A stretch of 27,568 nucleotides of DNA from an uncultured Oscillospiraceae bacterium (GTDB lineage: Bacteria; Bacillota; Clostridia; Oscillospirales; Oscillospiraceae). This document shows, piece by piece, positions 8,355 through 15,914 of the stretch. The notes under the pieces are model-generated. The model was not told where the DNA came from and did no database searches. It was given only the letters and a program-made list of their open reading frames with translations. Both the position numbers and the translations under genes were made by a program. Location of the stretch: positions 1-27,568 of the forward strand of contig CAKTPR010000020.1 in NCBI GenBank assembly GCA_934591725.1, in the 5' to 3' direction. Each line of letters opens with the position of its first letter. Position 1 is the first letter of the stretch.

Positions 8355-9017
8355 TCAGTTTATCTTACTCGTTCTGATGCGCTCAATTGCTTCGGCGCGA
8401 TCCGCACTGCCGAACACCGCGCTCCCGGCAACCAGCACGTTCGCCCCGGCCTCGATGGCAAGCGCCGCGGTAGTGCCGTCGATGCCGCCGTCGACCTCAA
8501 GCTCACAGTCGGGCGAGAGCGTGTCGATAAGCTCACGCACGCGGCTGATCTTCGGCAGCTGCTCGTACATGAAGTGCTGCCCGCCGAAGCCCGGCTCCAC
8601 CGTCATGACAAGGATAATGTCGACCATCGGCAGGAACGGCAGAACCGCCTCTGCCGGGGTGTTTGGTTTAATGACAACACCCGCCTTTTTGCCGAGCTCT
8701 CTGGCAATATCTATAGCCTTCAGGATATTTTCCTGACTGTCGGCCTCGACATGGAAGGTCACCATATCGGCCCCGGCCTTGCAGAACTGCTCGGCATAAC
8801 GGACTGGGCGGTCTATCATAAGGTGGACGTCAATGAACATATCCGTCGCCCGGCGCAGAGATTTCAGCACTGGAATACCTATGGAAATATTCGGCACAAA
8901 CAGACCGTCCATTACATCAAAATGCAGATAGTCGGCGCCCGCGGCCGCTACCTCTCCGGCCTCCTGACCGAGTTTCGCAAAATCGGCAGACAGTATTGAC
9001 GGTGCGACTTTTATCAT
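8355..9017 (-). CDS. rpe: Ribulose-phosphate 3-epimerase
   Basis: Interconverts ribulose 5-phosphate and xylulose 5-phosphate in the pentose phosphate pathway. It is a 220-residue TIM barrel. Metal and catalytic residues are in the expected places: H32, D34 and D37 in LHFDVMDGLFVPN, H65 in FIDVHLMID, then MTVEPGFGGQ and the C-terminal VDGGIDGTT with its second Asp. AAAGGAGG precedes the ATG. It is the first gene of a minus-strand run with recR; rpe beside recR is not the common arrangement, and no functional link is evident. Confidence 0.97.
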   Translation of the reverse strand: MIKVAPSILSADFAKLGQEAGEVAAAGADYLHFDVMDGLFVPNISIGIPVLKSLRRATDMFIDVHLMIDRPVRYAEQFCKAGADMVTFHVEADSQENILKAIDIARELGKKAGVVIKPNTPAEAVLPFLPMVDIILVMTVEPGFGGQHFMYEQLPKISRVRELIDTLSPDCELEVDGGIDGTTAALAIEAGANVLVAGSAVFGSADRAEAIERIRTSKIN

Positions 9018-9072
9018 CTTGATCCTCCTTTACTCGGAAAGCATGTCATGCGCGGCATGCAGATATTGATTT

Positions 9073-9102
9073 ATTATACTACAGGTCTGCGCTAATTTGC
9101 AA
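9073..9102 (-). promoter_or_regulatory. Promoter for rpe-recR
   Basis: On the minus strand TTGCAA (9102-9097), an 18-base spacer and TATAAT (9078-9073), about 56 bases before the rpe start. The leader holds a small CATG-rich inverted repeat (9041-9060) of unknown meaning. Confidence 0.65.
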
Positions 9103-9107
9103 TACTC

Positions 9108-9136
9108 TTGACTGCTGCGGCAATTAGATATAAAAT
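9108..9136 (+). promoter_or_regulatory. Promoter for the xpaC-telA operon
   Basis: TTGACT (9108-9113), 17-base spacer, TAAAAT (9131-9136), 35 bases before the GTG start. It is back to back with the rpe promoter; the two -35 boxes are five bases apart. Confidence 0.65.
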
Positions 9137-9171
9137 ACAAAAATGTAAGCCAAACGATGGGAGAGTTTTGA

Positions 9172-9879
9172 GTGGCGCGTAAAGATAAGAAGAAAAAAGC
9201 GGTCAAGGCCATATACGGCTTCACGATCGCCTGGATAATCGCGGCGGCATTTCTGCCGCTGTACAGGATATGGGGTCTGCTGCTGGCGGCTGCGGTCTCC
9301 GGCTTCGTCGCGTACCTTCTCGGAAGAAGCTCCGCGCAGAAGGAAAACGAAGCGGGGCGGGAGCAGGCGGCCAAGTCTGCCGCCGCGCCGGAGCACGCCG
9401 AAAAGAAGAGCTACGGCCCGGAGATCGACCCGATAGTCGAGGAGGGCAACCGCGCGCTCAGCGAGATGGGCAGGCTCTATATGTCCATCAAGGACACCGA
9501 GGTGCGCAAAAAGATAAACGAGCTTATGCGCATCACGGATAAGATCACGCAGGACGCCATTGCCGATCCCTCGGATATCCCGCAGATAAAAAAGTTCATG
9601 AACTATTATCTGCCGACGACGATAAAGCTCCTCAACGCCTACGACAGGATGAGCGCACAGGGCATCGAGGGCGAGAACCTCGACAAGAGCATGAAGAACA
9701 TAAACGAAATGCTCGACGCCGCCATCGAAGCGTTCAAGAAGCGGCTCGATTCTCTGTTTGAGGATCAGGCGCTTGATATTGAAACCGATATAAAAGTCAT
9801 GAATACCATGTTGGCCAGAGAAGGGCTTTCCGGTAACAAGGACTTTGAGATAACAACAGAAAGGACACAAACAACATGA
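9172..9879 (+). CDS. xpaC: XpaC-like membrane protein (5-bromo-4-chloroindolyl phosphate hydrolysis family)
   Basis: 235 residues. A very basic N-terminus (ARKDKKKKAVKA) is followed by a helical membrane hairpin (about residues 14-46, two segments rich in Ile/Ala/Leu) and a long, charged, mostly helical cytoplasmic part (about 60-235). The layout and the following telA gene match the xpaC (yaaM)-yaaN pair of Bacillus. The family name comes from a chromogenic-substrate phenotype, and its biochemical role is not settled. The start is a GTG with GGGAG upstream. The stop overlaps the telA start as ATGA, so the two are translationally coupled. There is no sign of an enzyme active site. Confidence 0.8.
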   Translation: MARKDKKKKAVKAIYGFTIAWIIAAAFLPLYRIWGLLLAAAVSGFVAYLLGRSSAQKENEAGREQAAKSAAAPEHAEKKSYGPEIDPIVEEGNRALSEMGRLYMSIKDTEVRKKINELMRITDKITQDAIADPSDIPQIKKFMNYYLPTTIKLLNAYDRMSAQGIEGENLDKSMKNINEMLDAAIEAFKKRLDSLFEDQALDIETDIKVMNTMLAREGLSGNKDFEITTERTQTT

Positions 9880-11033
9880 GTGAAGAAAAGAGCTTCATCC
9901 CCGCCCTTACCCTTGAACCGAACGCCGCACAGACCGAGGCCGCCGTTGAGGAGGCTCCCGTTGAGGAAAAGCAGGCAGAGCAGACTCCCGTCGAGAAGCT
10001 TGACCTCAGCAGCCTTAGCCCTGCTGAGCAGGCCGCGGTGCGCGATTTCTCAGAGAAGATAGACATCAAGAACACCGATCAGGTCATGAACTACGGCAGC
10101 GCCGCGCAGAAGAACATCTCCGAGTTCTCCGACGCCGCTCTGAGCAGCGTCAAGACCAAGGATCTCGGCGAGTGCGGCGATATGCTCAGCGAGCTTGTCG
10201 TCGAGCTCAAGGGTCTGAACTTCGACGAGGAGGAAAAGAAGGGCTTCCTCGGTCTGTTCAAGAAGGCTTCCCAGACTATCGCCGAGAAGAAGGCGCAGTT
10301 TGACAAGGCCGAAGTCAATGTCGACAAGATAGTCGAAGAGCTCGAAAAGCACGAGATCACGCTGATGAAGGACATCAGCATGATGGATAAGATGTACGAA
10401 AAGAACGAGGAGTACATGAAGGAGCTCACCATGTACATCCTCGCCGGTAAGCTCAAGATAGAGCACCTGCGCAATGTCGAGCTGCCCGAGTACGTCGCGA
10501 AGGCCAAGGAGACGGGGCTTCCCGAAGACGCGCAGGCCGCGAACGATTTCGCAAACCTCATAGGCCGCTTCGAGAAGAAGATACACGACCTTGAGCTGAC
10601 GCGCACCATCTCCGTGCAGATGGCACCGCAGATCCGCATGGTGCAGAATAACGACAGCCTGATGGCCGAGAAGATCCGCTCCTCTATCGTCAACACCATC
10701 CCCCTCTGGAAGAACCAGATGGTGCTGGCTCTGTCGCTGTACCACTCCGAGCAGGCCATGCAGGCGCAGCGCAATGTGACCGACGTGACGAATGAGCTGC
10801 TCATGAAGAACGCAAAGACCCTGCATCAGGGCAGCGTGAACGTCGCGAAGGAATCCGAGCGCGGCATAGTCGATATGGAGACGCTCAAACAGACTAATAT
10901 TGAGCTTATCGCCACTCTCGACGAGGTGCGCCAGATCCAGGACGACGGCCGTACCCGCCGCGCCCAGGCCGAGGAAGAGCTTGCACGCATCGAGGGTGAG
11001 CTCAAGGATAAGCTGCTCGAAATGAAGGGCTGA
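9876..11033 (+). CDS. telA: TelA/YaaN family protein (toxic anion resistance)
   Basis: A 385-residue soluble, highly helical protein. A Glu/Ala/Pro-rich leader (about 1-45) precedes the TelA domain (about 55-380), recognised by the DLSSLSPAEQ start, the KGFLGLFKKA linker, the conserved middle RTISVQMAPQIRMVQNNDSLM and the following IPLWKNQMVLAL. The family was named from plasmid tellurite resistance and is widespread in Firmicutes, where it has been tied to cell envelope stress and antibiotic tolerance; the molecular mechanism is not known. Second gene of a four-gene run; a 29-base gap with AAGGAGG leads to the next gene. Confidence 0.9.
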   Translation: MSEEKSFIPALTLEPNAAQTEAAVEEAPVEEKQAEQTPVEKLDLSSLSPAEQAAVRDFSEKIDIKNTDQVMNYGSAAQKNISEFSDAALSSVKTKDLGECGDMLSELVVELKGLNFDEEEKKGFLGLFKKASQTIAEKKAQFDKAEVNVDKIVEELEKHEITLMKDISMMDKMYEKNEEYMKELTMYILAGKLKIEHLRNVELPEYVAKAKETGLPEDAQAANDFANLIGRFEKKIHDLELTRTISVQMAPQIRMVQNNDSLMAEKIRSSIVNTIPLWKNQMVLALSLYHSEQAMQAQRNVTDVTNELLMKNAKTLHQGSVNVAKESERGIVDMETLKQTNIELIATLDEVRQIQDDGRTRRAQAEEELARIEGELKDKLLEMKG

Positions 11034-11062
11034 TAAGACCGCGCTTCCGCAAGGAGGAATAT

Positions 11063-11623
11063 ATGGATTTTTTCAAGAAGCCCGCTGTGGCGGTTATTCT
11101 GTCGCTCATCGTTATCTTCGCGTCCACGCTGATATCCGTCAGCGCGAAGCTCGATAATAAATGCGACAAGATAACCGACGGCTTTTACAGCGGCGTAAGG
11201 TACAAGGGCGAGAATCACGATGCTATCGCGGAGGAGATCACTTCCCTCTGCGCCGTCACGGATGAGATAGTGCCTATCGCTTCAAATTACGGGATAGACA
11301 CCGCCGCGCTCTCTGACAGCTGTCAGCAGCTCCGCGCGCTCGTCTCCTCCGGGAGCCGAAATATCGGCAGCATATATCAGGTATATTCCGGGTTCATCAC
11401 CGCGCTCAAGGACGTCGAGGCACAGCTTCACGCAACGGGGCTGAGCAGCCGTCACGAAGAAGCGATGAGCGAATACTCGGATGAGATCGCCGACTGCGTC
11501 GACGATATAAACACTGCCTGCTACAACGACAGCGTGCGCGAATTCCTGCGCAAAAATGATAAGTTCCCCACACGCAATTGGGCTGATCTTCTCGGAATCA
11601 GCTTCCCCGAATACTTTTCCTAA
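11063..11623 (+). CDS. Small membrane-anchored helical protein, LemA-like layout
   Basis: 186 residues. One N-terminal membrane segment (about 7-26, VAVILSLIVIFASTLISVSA) is followed by an extracytoplasmic or peripheral helical domain. Length, a single N-terminal anchor and a four-helix-like pattern resemble LemA proteins, but I do not see the usual NxLV signature, so the family is uncertain. It has a strong ribosome site (AAGGAGG, seven bases before ATG) and lies between telA and a YbaK-type gene. The context suggests an envelope function shared with XpaC and TelA; this is inference. Confidence 0.6.
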   Translation: MDFFKKPAVAVILSLIVIFASTLISVSAKLDNKCDKITDGFYSGVRYKGENHDAIAEEITSLCAVTDEIVPIASNYGIDTAALSDSCQQLRALVSSGSRNIGSIYQVYSGFITALKDVEAQLHATGLSSRHEEAMSEYSDEIADCVDDINTACYNDSVREFLRKNDKFPTRNWADLLGISFPEYFS

Positions 11624-11641
11624 ATAAACAGAGGTAGAAAA

Positions 11642-12115
11642 ATGTCAATTGAAAAAGGCCGCGCATATTTCAGAGCTCTCGGACTGGAGGACAGAGTTCA
11701 GGAATTCACCGTTTCCTCCGCAACCGTGGAGCTTGCGGCTCAGGCTCTGGGCGTCGAGGGCGCCCGCATAGCAAAGACGCTGTCCTTCAAGACCGACGAC
11801 GGCTGTATGCTTATCCTCGCAGCCGGCGACGCAAGGATAGACAACCACAAGTTCAAGGAGTATTTCCACTTCAAGGCGAAGATGCTCTCGGCAGACGAGG
11901 TTCTCGAACTGGTCGGCCACCCGGTCGGCGGCGTGTGCCCCTTCGGCATAAACGAAGGAATCCCCGTGTATCTTGACGAAAGTCTCAAGCGCTTCGAGAC
12001 GGTATTTCCCGCCGTCGGCAGCGCGAGCAGCGCCATTGAGCTGAACCTTGATGAGCTGTACAGATACTCCAATGCCAAGGCGTGGATAGACGTCTGCAAG
12101 CTCCCGGAGGCATAA
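11642..12115 (+). CDS. YbaK/EbsC-family aminoacyl-tRNA deacylase
   Basis: A 157-residue free-standing editing domain of the YbaK/ProX group, which hydrolyses mischarged tRNAs such as Cys- or Ala-tRNA(Pro). Diagnostic segments are EGARIAKTLSFKTDDG, a Lys-containing DNHKFKEYF, and VGGVCPFGI, the family's substrate-pocket loop. The length is typical (about 155-160). The gene follows the LemA-like gene by 18 bases and ends the operon. Which mischarged tRNA it edits cannot be read from the sequence. Confidence 0.9.
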   Translation: MSIEKGRAYFRALGLEDRVQEFTVSSATVELAAQALGVEGARIAKTLSFKTDDGCMLILAAGDARIDNHKFKEYFHFKAKMLSADEVLELVGHPVGGVCPFGINEGIPVYLDESLKRFETVFPAVGSASSAIELNLDELYRYSNAKAWIDVCKLPEA

Positions 12116-12130
12116 GCGTATCCGGGACGG

Positions 12131-12180
12131 AAAAATGAATCAGGATGAAGTGATAAACTTTATCCTGATTCATTTTTATT
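12131..12180 (+). terminator. Terminator of the xpaC-telA operon
   Basis: A perfect 16-bp inverted repeat (12131-12146 with 12162-12177). Its internal bases extend it by about five more pairs, including one G-T, leaving a five-base loop. It ends in ATTTTTATT. The A run on the left arm may allow action in both directions. The rest of the gap, to the larA promoter at 12285, shows nothing I can name. Confidence 0.88.
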
Positions 12181-12284
12181 TTCAGAGCCTTGCAGAGCTG
12201 ACAGCATTATCACCAAGTACATACCCCTGCGCGGGCGCACAGAGATCATTATATCCAAAGTTTTGATTTTATGAATATTTACTA

Positions 12285-12313
12285 TTGCAATATGCGTCGG
12301 ATTACAATATACT
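12285..12313 (+). promoter_or_regulatory. Promoter for the larA-aminotransferase pair
   Basis: TTGCAA (12285-12290), 17-base spacer, TATACT (12308-12313), 45 bases before the chosen start. The DNA just upstream contains TGAATATTTAC (12272-12282), which resembles one arm of the ARG-box-like dyad at 14833. Confidence 0.65.
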
Positions 12314-12358
12314 TTGGCATCATTTCAATTGCGAATATGCAGTACGGGTGGGATAAGC

Positions 12359-13645
12359 ATGAATAATTATCAATTTGCTTACGGCGACGGTATGGTAACT
12401 CTTCCGCTGGAGGGCTGCAATATCCTCGGCGAGCTGCACGGCAGTAAGGTGGAGCCTGTAAAGGACATCCGGGCAGCGCTGTGGGACTCGCTCGATGAGC
12501 CGATTGGGAGCGAGGCACTGTATAAGCGCGTCAAGGCCGGAGATACCGTCGCGCTCATAGTCAGCGATATGTCGCGCTTCTGGATGCGGCAGGATCTTGT
12601 CGTCCCGCATCTGGTGGACTATCTCACTCAGCGCTGCGGAGTGCGGGAAGCGGACATCAGCGTAGTCATCGCAAACGGCACGCACGAGGACGGCAGCGAG
12701 CAGGAGCTGCGCACTCTCGTGACCGATGCGGTATACGACCGTATCCATGTTGAAAACCATGACTGCGATGCCGCCGACCTTGTATACCTCGGCACGACGC
12801 CGCACGGCACGCCCGTGTCCATCAACCGCACGGCGGCAGAAGCGGATATCGTGATCTGTCTCGGTGCGGTGACGCACCACGTGATGGCGGGCTTCGGCGG
12901 CGGGCGCAAGAGCATACTGCCGGGCATCAGCAGCCGCGAGACGATATTCCATAATCATGCGTTCTCCCTTGATGCGGCGCAGCTGCGCTCGAATCCCGCC
13001 ATCGGAAACGGCGTGCTCAAGGGCAATCCCCTGCACGAGGATATGTGCGAAGCAGCAGGTCTGGTAAAGGATCTGTTCATTATAAACCTTGTGATGAACG
13101 CGCAGATGCAGCTTGCCGCCATCTTCTCCGGGCACTATCTCGACTCATGGGAGCAGGCCTGCCGCACAGTAGACAAGATATATCAGGTCGATATACCAAA
13201 GAAAGCGGACGTCATCGTCACGAGCTGCGGCGGCTTCCCGAAGGACATTTCCCTCTATCAGGGCACCAAGGCCATTGACAATGTGGAGTCCGGTCTGAAG
13301 CCGGGCGGAACGCTGATACTGATAATAGAGGCGCGGGACGGCGGCGGCCCCGCCGAGTATTTCGGCTGGTCGAAGGATCTCACCGCAGGGACGATAGAGC
13401 AGCGCCTGCGCGAGCATTTCACGGTCGCAGGCTATATCTTCTTCCTCAACTGCGAACAGGCACAGCGCTATAATATTCTGCTCTATTCGAGCATTGACCC
13501 GAAGGACGTTGAGCCGATGGGGATGAAGGCATTTTCCGATGTTGATTCCCTGCTTGCCGCAGCGCAGCTTGAGGGAAAATCGGTCTACGTGATACCGAAC
13601 GGCTCGACAGTGATACCGCACGTTAAGGAGGATAATGAAGCATGA
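12359..13645 (+). CDS. LarA-family nickel-pincer-type 2-hydroxy acid racemase/epimerase
   Basis: 428 residues, LarA family. The founding member racemises lactate with a nickel-pincer nucleotide bound to Lys184; others act on different 2-hydroxy acids. The key residues are at nearly identical positions to the Lactobacillus enzyme: R73 in SDMSRFW, H109 in ANGTHE, H173/H174 in VTHHVMAGFGGGRKSILPG, cofactor lysine K184 and H200 in HNH. The start was placed at the ATG with GGGTGGG upstream; an in-frame ATG at 12314 lies at the -10 box and is unlikely. The cofactor genes larB, larC and larE are not in this window. The stop overlaps the next start (ATGA), so it is coupled to an aminotransferase. Substrate unknown. 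Confidence 0.85.
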   Translation: MNNYQFAYGDGMVTLPLEGCNILGELHGSKVEPVKDIRAALWDSLDEPIGSEALYKRVKAGDTVALIVSDMSRFWMRQDLVVPHLVDYLTQRCGVREADISVVIANGTHEDGSEQELRTLVTDAVYDRIHVENHDCDAADLVYLGTTPHGTPVSINRTAAEADIVICLGAVTHHVMAGFGGGRKSILPGISSRETIFHNHAFSLDAAQLRSNPAIGNGVLKGNPLHEDMCEAAGLVKDLFIINLVMNAQMQLAAIFSGHYLDSWEQACRTVDKIYQVDIPKKADVIVTSCGGFPKDISLYQGTKAIDNVESGLKPGGTLILIIEARDGGGPAEYFGWSKDLTAGTIEQRLREHFTVAGYIFFLNCEQAQRYNILLYSSIDPKDVEPMGMKAFSDVDSLLAAAQLEGKSVYVIPNGSTVIPHVKEDNEA

Positions 13646-14793
13646 AACGCAATTACATCGCCAAAAGATTTCAGGGTGCCGGCAGCGCGCTGTCGCTCGA
13701 TACGGAAGCCCTTGCAAAGTATAAGGACATAATCGACCTGAGCATCGGCGACACGGATTTCATCACCGACGAGGGCATAATAAACGCCGCCTTCCGCGAT
13801 GCGAAGGCCGGGTACACGCGCTACGGCGACCCCAAGGGCGACCCGGAGCTTATCGACGCGGTGTGCCGCGCATGGCAGGAGGATTTTGACCAGACGCTCC
13901 CGCACGACCATGTGCTTGTGAGCGCGTCGAGCTGCCTCGGCATGGCGCTGGTGATGTTCTCGATACTCGACCCCGGCGACGAGGTCATTGTTTTTTCGCC
14001 GTACTTTCCCATGTACCGCACGCAGATAGAGCTGGCGGGCGGCGTGTGCGTCGATGTGCCGACCTACGCAAGCGAGGACTATGCCATCGACGAATCGCGC
14101 CTGCGCGCGGCGATCACACCGAGGACGAAGGCAATAATATTCAATAACCCCACGAATCCCACCGGTATGGCCTACGGCAATGACACGCTCGAAATGCTCG
14201 CGCGCGTCGCAAAGGAATATGACCTGCTCATTGCGGCGGATGAAATTTATACGACCTATCTCTATGAGGGCGACTTCCGTCCCCTCCGCACTCTGACGGG
14301 GATGGCCGAGCGTACTATCACGCTCAACAGCTTTTCCAAGAACTTCCTTATGACCGGCTGGCGCGTCGGCGTTATCATCGCGGAGCCTGAGCTGCTGGAG
14401 GTCATGAACGACATCAACGGTTCTCTCATCTACACCGCGCCCTCGATATCGCAGCGAGCCGCGATCCATGCGCTCACAATGCGCCGCGAGATACGCGAAA
14501 AATACGTCACCGCATACCGCGACCGTATCTTTTATACCGCAGACCGCATAGAGAAGCTCCCGTATCTCAGCCTTGTGCGGCCGAAGGGTACATTCTATCT
14601 GTTCCCCGGCATAGAGAAAACCGGGCTCACGGACGACGAGTTCTGCGACGCGCTGCTGAATAAGGCGCATGTCCTCGTAAGCCATGGCAAGGCCTTCGGC
14701 ACGGCGGGCGTAGGGCACTTCAGAATTGCATGCACAGTGGGTATTGATACACTAAAAATTGCATTCGACCGCATGGAAAAGCTTTCGTTTTGA
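13642..14793 (+). CDS. PLP-dependent aminotransferase, class I/II
   Basis: 383 residues, fold type I. The PLP-binding set is complete: N172 in NNPTNPTG, D200 in AADEIYT, Schiff-base lysine K233 in SFSKNFLMTGWR, and the substrate carboxylate arginine R361 in GHFRIACT. It transfers an amino group between an amino acid and a 2-oxo acid; the subfamily is close to aspartate/aromatic/alanine-type aminotransferases and the substrate is not fixed by motifs. Coupling to a LarA-type racemase suggests that a 2-oxo or 2-hydroxy acid made here is the shared metabolite. The gene is followed by a promoter and an amino acid importer. Confidence 0.9.
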   Translation: MKRNYIAKRFQGAGSALSLDTEALAKYKDIIDLSIGDTDFITDEGIINAAFRDAKAGYTRYGDPKGDPELIDAVCRAWQEDFDQTLPHDHVLVSASSCLGMALVMFSILDPGDEVIVFSPYFPMYRTQIELAGGVCVDVPTYASEDYAIDESRLRAAITPRTKAIIFNNPTNPTGMAYGNDTLEMLARVAKEYDLLIAADEIYTTYLYEGDFRPLRTLTGMAERTITLNSFSKNFLMTGWRVGVIIAEPELLEVMNDINGSLIYTAPSISQRAAIHALTMRREIREKYVTAYRDRIFYTADRIEKLPYLSLVRPKGTFYLFPGIEKTGLTDDEFCDALLNKAHVLVSHGKAFGTAGVGHFRIACTVGIDTLKIAFDRMEKLSF

Positions 14794-14832
14794 GCTATTC
14801 TCCCTGTTTTTGCATAAATTGCACAATTGTAA

Positions 14833-14846
14833 TGAGTAATTATTCA
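14833..14846. promoter_or_regulatory. ARG-box-like operator dyad
   Basis: TGAGTAATTATTCA differs at one position from the ArgR/AhrC consensus TGAAT-WWWW-ATTCA. It lies about 23 bases upstream of the -35 box of the importer operon. ArgR binding is an inference from the consensus only. Confidence 0.4.
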
Positions 14847-14868
14847 TCATTGTCGTTAGAATTGAGTA

Positions 14869-14896
14869 TTTACAAATTCAATTTGATAAGTATAAT
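14869..14896 (+). promoter_or_regulatory. Promoter for the amino acid ABC importer
   Basis: TTTACA (14869-14874), 16-base spacer and a perfect TATAAT (14891-14896), 53 bases upstream of the binding protein gene. Confidence 0.65.
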
Positions 14897-14918
14897 TATG
14901 CACATCACTTACATATTC

Positions 14919-14934
14919 GTGCATATAAATGCAC
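14919..14934. promoter_or_regulatory. Perfect GTGCAT-N4-ATGCAC inverted repeat in the leader
   Basis: Six-base arms around an AT spacer, located between the predicted transcription start and the ribosome site of the binding-protein gene. It could be an operator or a small leader hairpin. A related TGCATAAATTGCA occurs at 14811-14823. Confidence 0.4.
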
Positions 14935-14949
14935 GAGAGGGAGGATAAA

Positions 14950-15837
14950 ATGAAAAACCTTAGCATACTCAAAAAAATGCTGGTGCTGGCACTCAGCGCC
15001 GCGATGCTGCTGACCGTCCTTACCGGATGCGGCAGCAGTGAAACCGCAGCTCCGCAGGATGAGCAGGCAACCGAAGCTCCGGCAACAGAACAGCCCGCCG
15101 CAGAGCCCTCTACCCTTCTTGAGCAGATCAAGGCCAAGGGCAAGCTCGTAGTCGGCACCGAAGCACAGTACGCCCCTTACGAGTTCAAGGATCTCGACGC
15201 TAACTTTGTCGGCTGCGATATGTGGCTGGCTCAGCAGATAGCCGACAGTCTCGGCGTTGAGCTTGAGATCGTCGATATGTCCTTCGCAGGCATCATCCCC
15301 GCGGTGCAGTCCGGTCAGGTCGACCTCGGCATAGCCGCCTTCACCAACACCCCTGAGCGCGCTGAGGAGATCGACTTCAGCAACCTGTACGAGACCAGCG
15401 CACAGCTGCTGATCGTCAAGACCGGCAACGCTGACACCTACTCCACCAAGGAAGCTCTTGCAGGCCAGAAGGTCGGCGCACAGAAGGGCACCATCCAGTC
15501 TCAGCTCATCCAGTCCGCACTTCCCGACAGCGAGCTCTTCGAGCTTGAGAAGTACCCCGCCCTCGCGCTTGAGGTACAGAACGGCAACATCGCAGGCCTC
15601 GTAGTCGACCAGGCAGTCGGCGAGTCCCTCGTAGCCAACAGCAACGGTGAGCTTGAGGTCTCTAACTTTGAGTTCTCCGCTGAGGAAGCCTCCTTCGGCA
15701 AGTCCGTCGTTATCGCAAAGGGCAATGAGGATCTGGTCGCGGCGGTAAACGAGGTCATTGACAAGGTCGTTTCCGACGGCAGCTACCAGGCAGCATACGA
15801 CGAGGCAGTCGCTCTTGCGGCAACCCTCGGTATGTAA
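14950..15837 (+). CDS. Polar amino acid ABC importer, substrate-binding lipoprotein
   Basis: 295 residues, SBP family 3 (the HisJ/GlnH/ArtJ type). A lipoprotein signal peptide ends in LTGC with the modified Cys at 27, then an Ala/Glu/Pro linker (about 30-56). The mature domain starts KGKLVVGTEAQYAPYEF, the classic first strand and ligand loop, and includes the GIAAFTNTPERAEEIDFS segment that carries the Arg used to hold the ligand carboxylate, and YQAAYDEAVA near the end. The start is the ATG with GGGAGG five bases upstream; an ATG seven codons earlier would place the ribosome site inside the gene. It is first in a three-gene importer operon. The exact amino acid is not determined. Confidence 0.93.
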   Translation: MKNLSILKKMLVLALSAAMLLTVLTGCGSSETAAPQDEQATEAPATEQPAAEPSTLLEQIKAKGKLVVGTEAQYAPYEFKDLDANFVGCDMWLAQQIADSLGVELEIVDMSFAGIIPAVQSGQVDLGIAAFTNTPERAEEIDFSNLYETSAQLLIVKTGNADTYSTKEALAGQKVGAQKGTIQSQLIQSALPDSELFELEKYPALALEVQNGNIAGLVVDQAVGESLVANSNGELEVSNFEFSAEEASFGKSVVIAKGNEDLVAAVNEVIDKVVSDGSYQAAYDEAVALAATLGM

Positions 15838-15860
15838 GAAATATACGCACAAACTGACTG

Positions 15861-15890
15861 CGGGCTTCGCCGCCGAAGCGGCGAAGCCCG
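15861..15890 (+). other. GC-rich intercistronic hairpin
   Basis: A perfect 13-bp stem (15861-15873 with 15878-15890) closed by a CGAA tetraloop, and no T run after it. Such hairpins after the binding-protein gene often protect the upstream mRNA from 3' decay, giving more binding protein than permease; that role is inferred here. Confidence 0.75.
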
Positions 15891-15914
15891 ATCAAATTCT
15901 GAGGAGGAGTTCCC

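Noticed and set aside
12178..12284. Possible small RNA or riboswitch between the telA operon terminator and the larA promoter
   Set aside because: No promoter-terminator pair and no known fold are seen.
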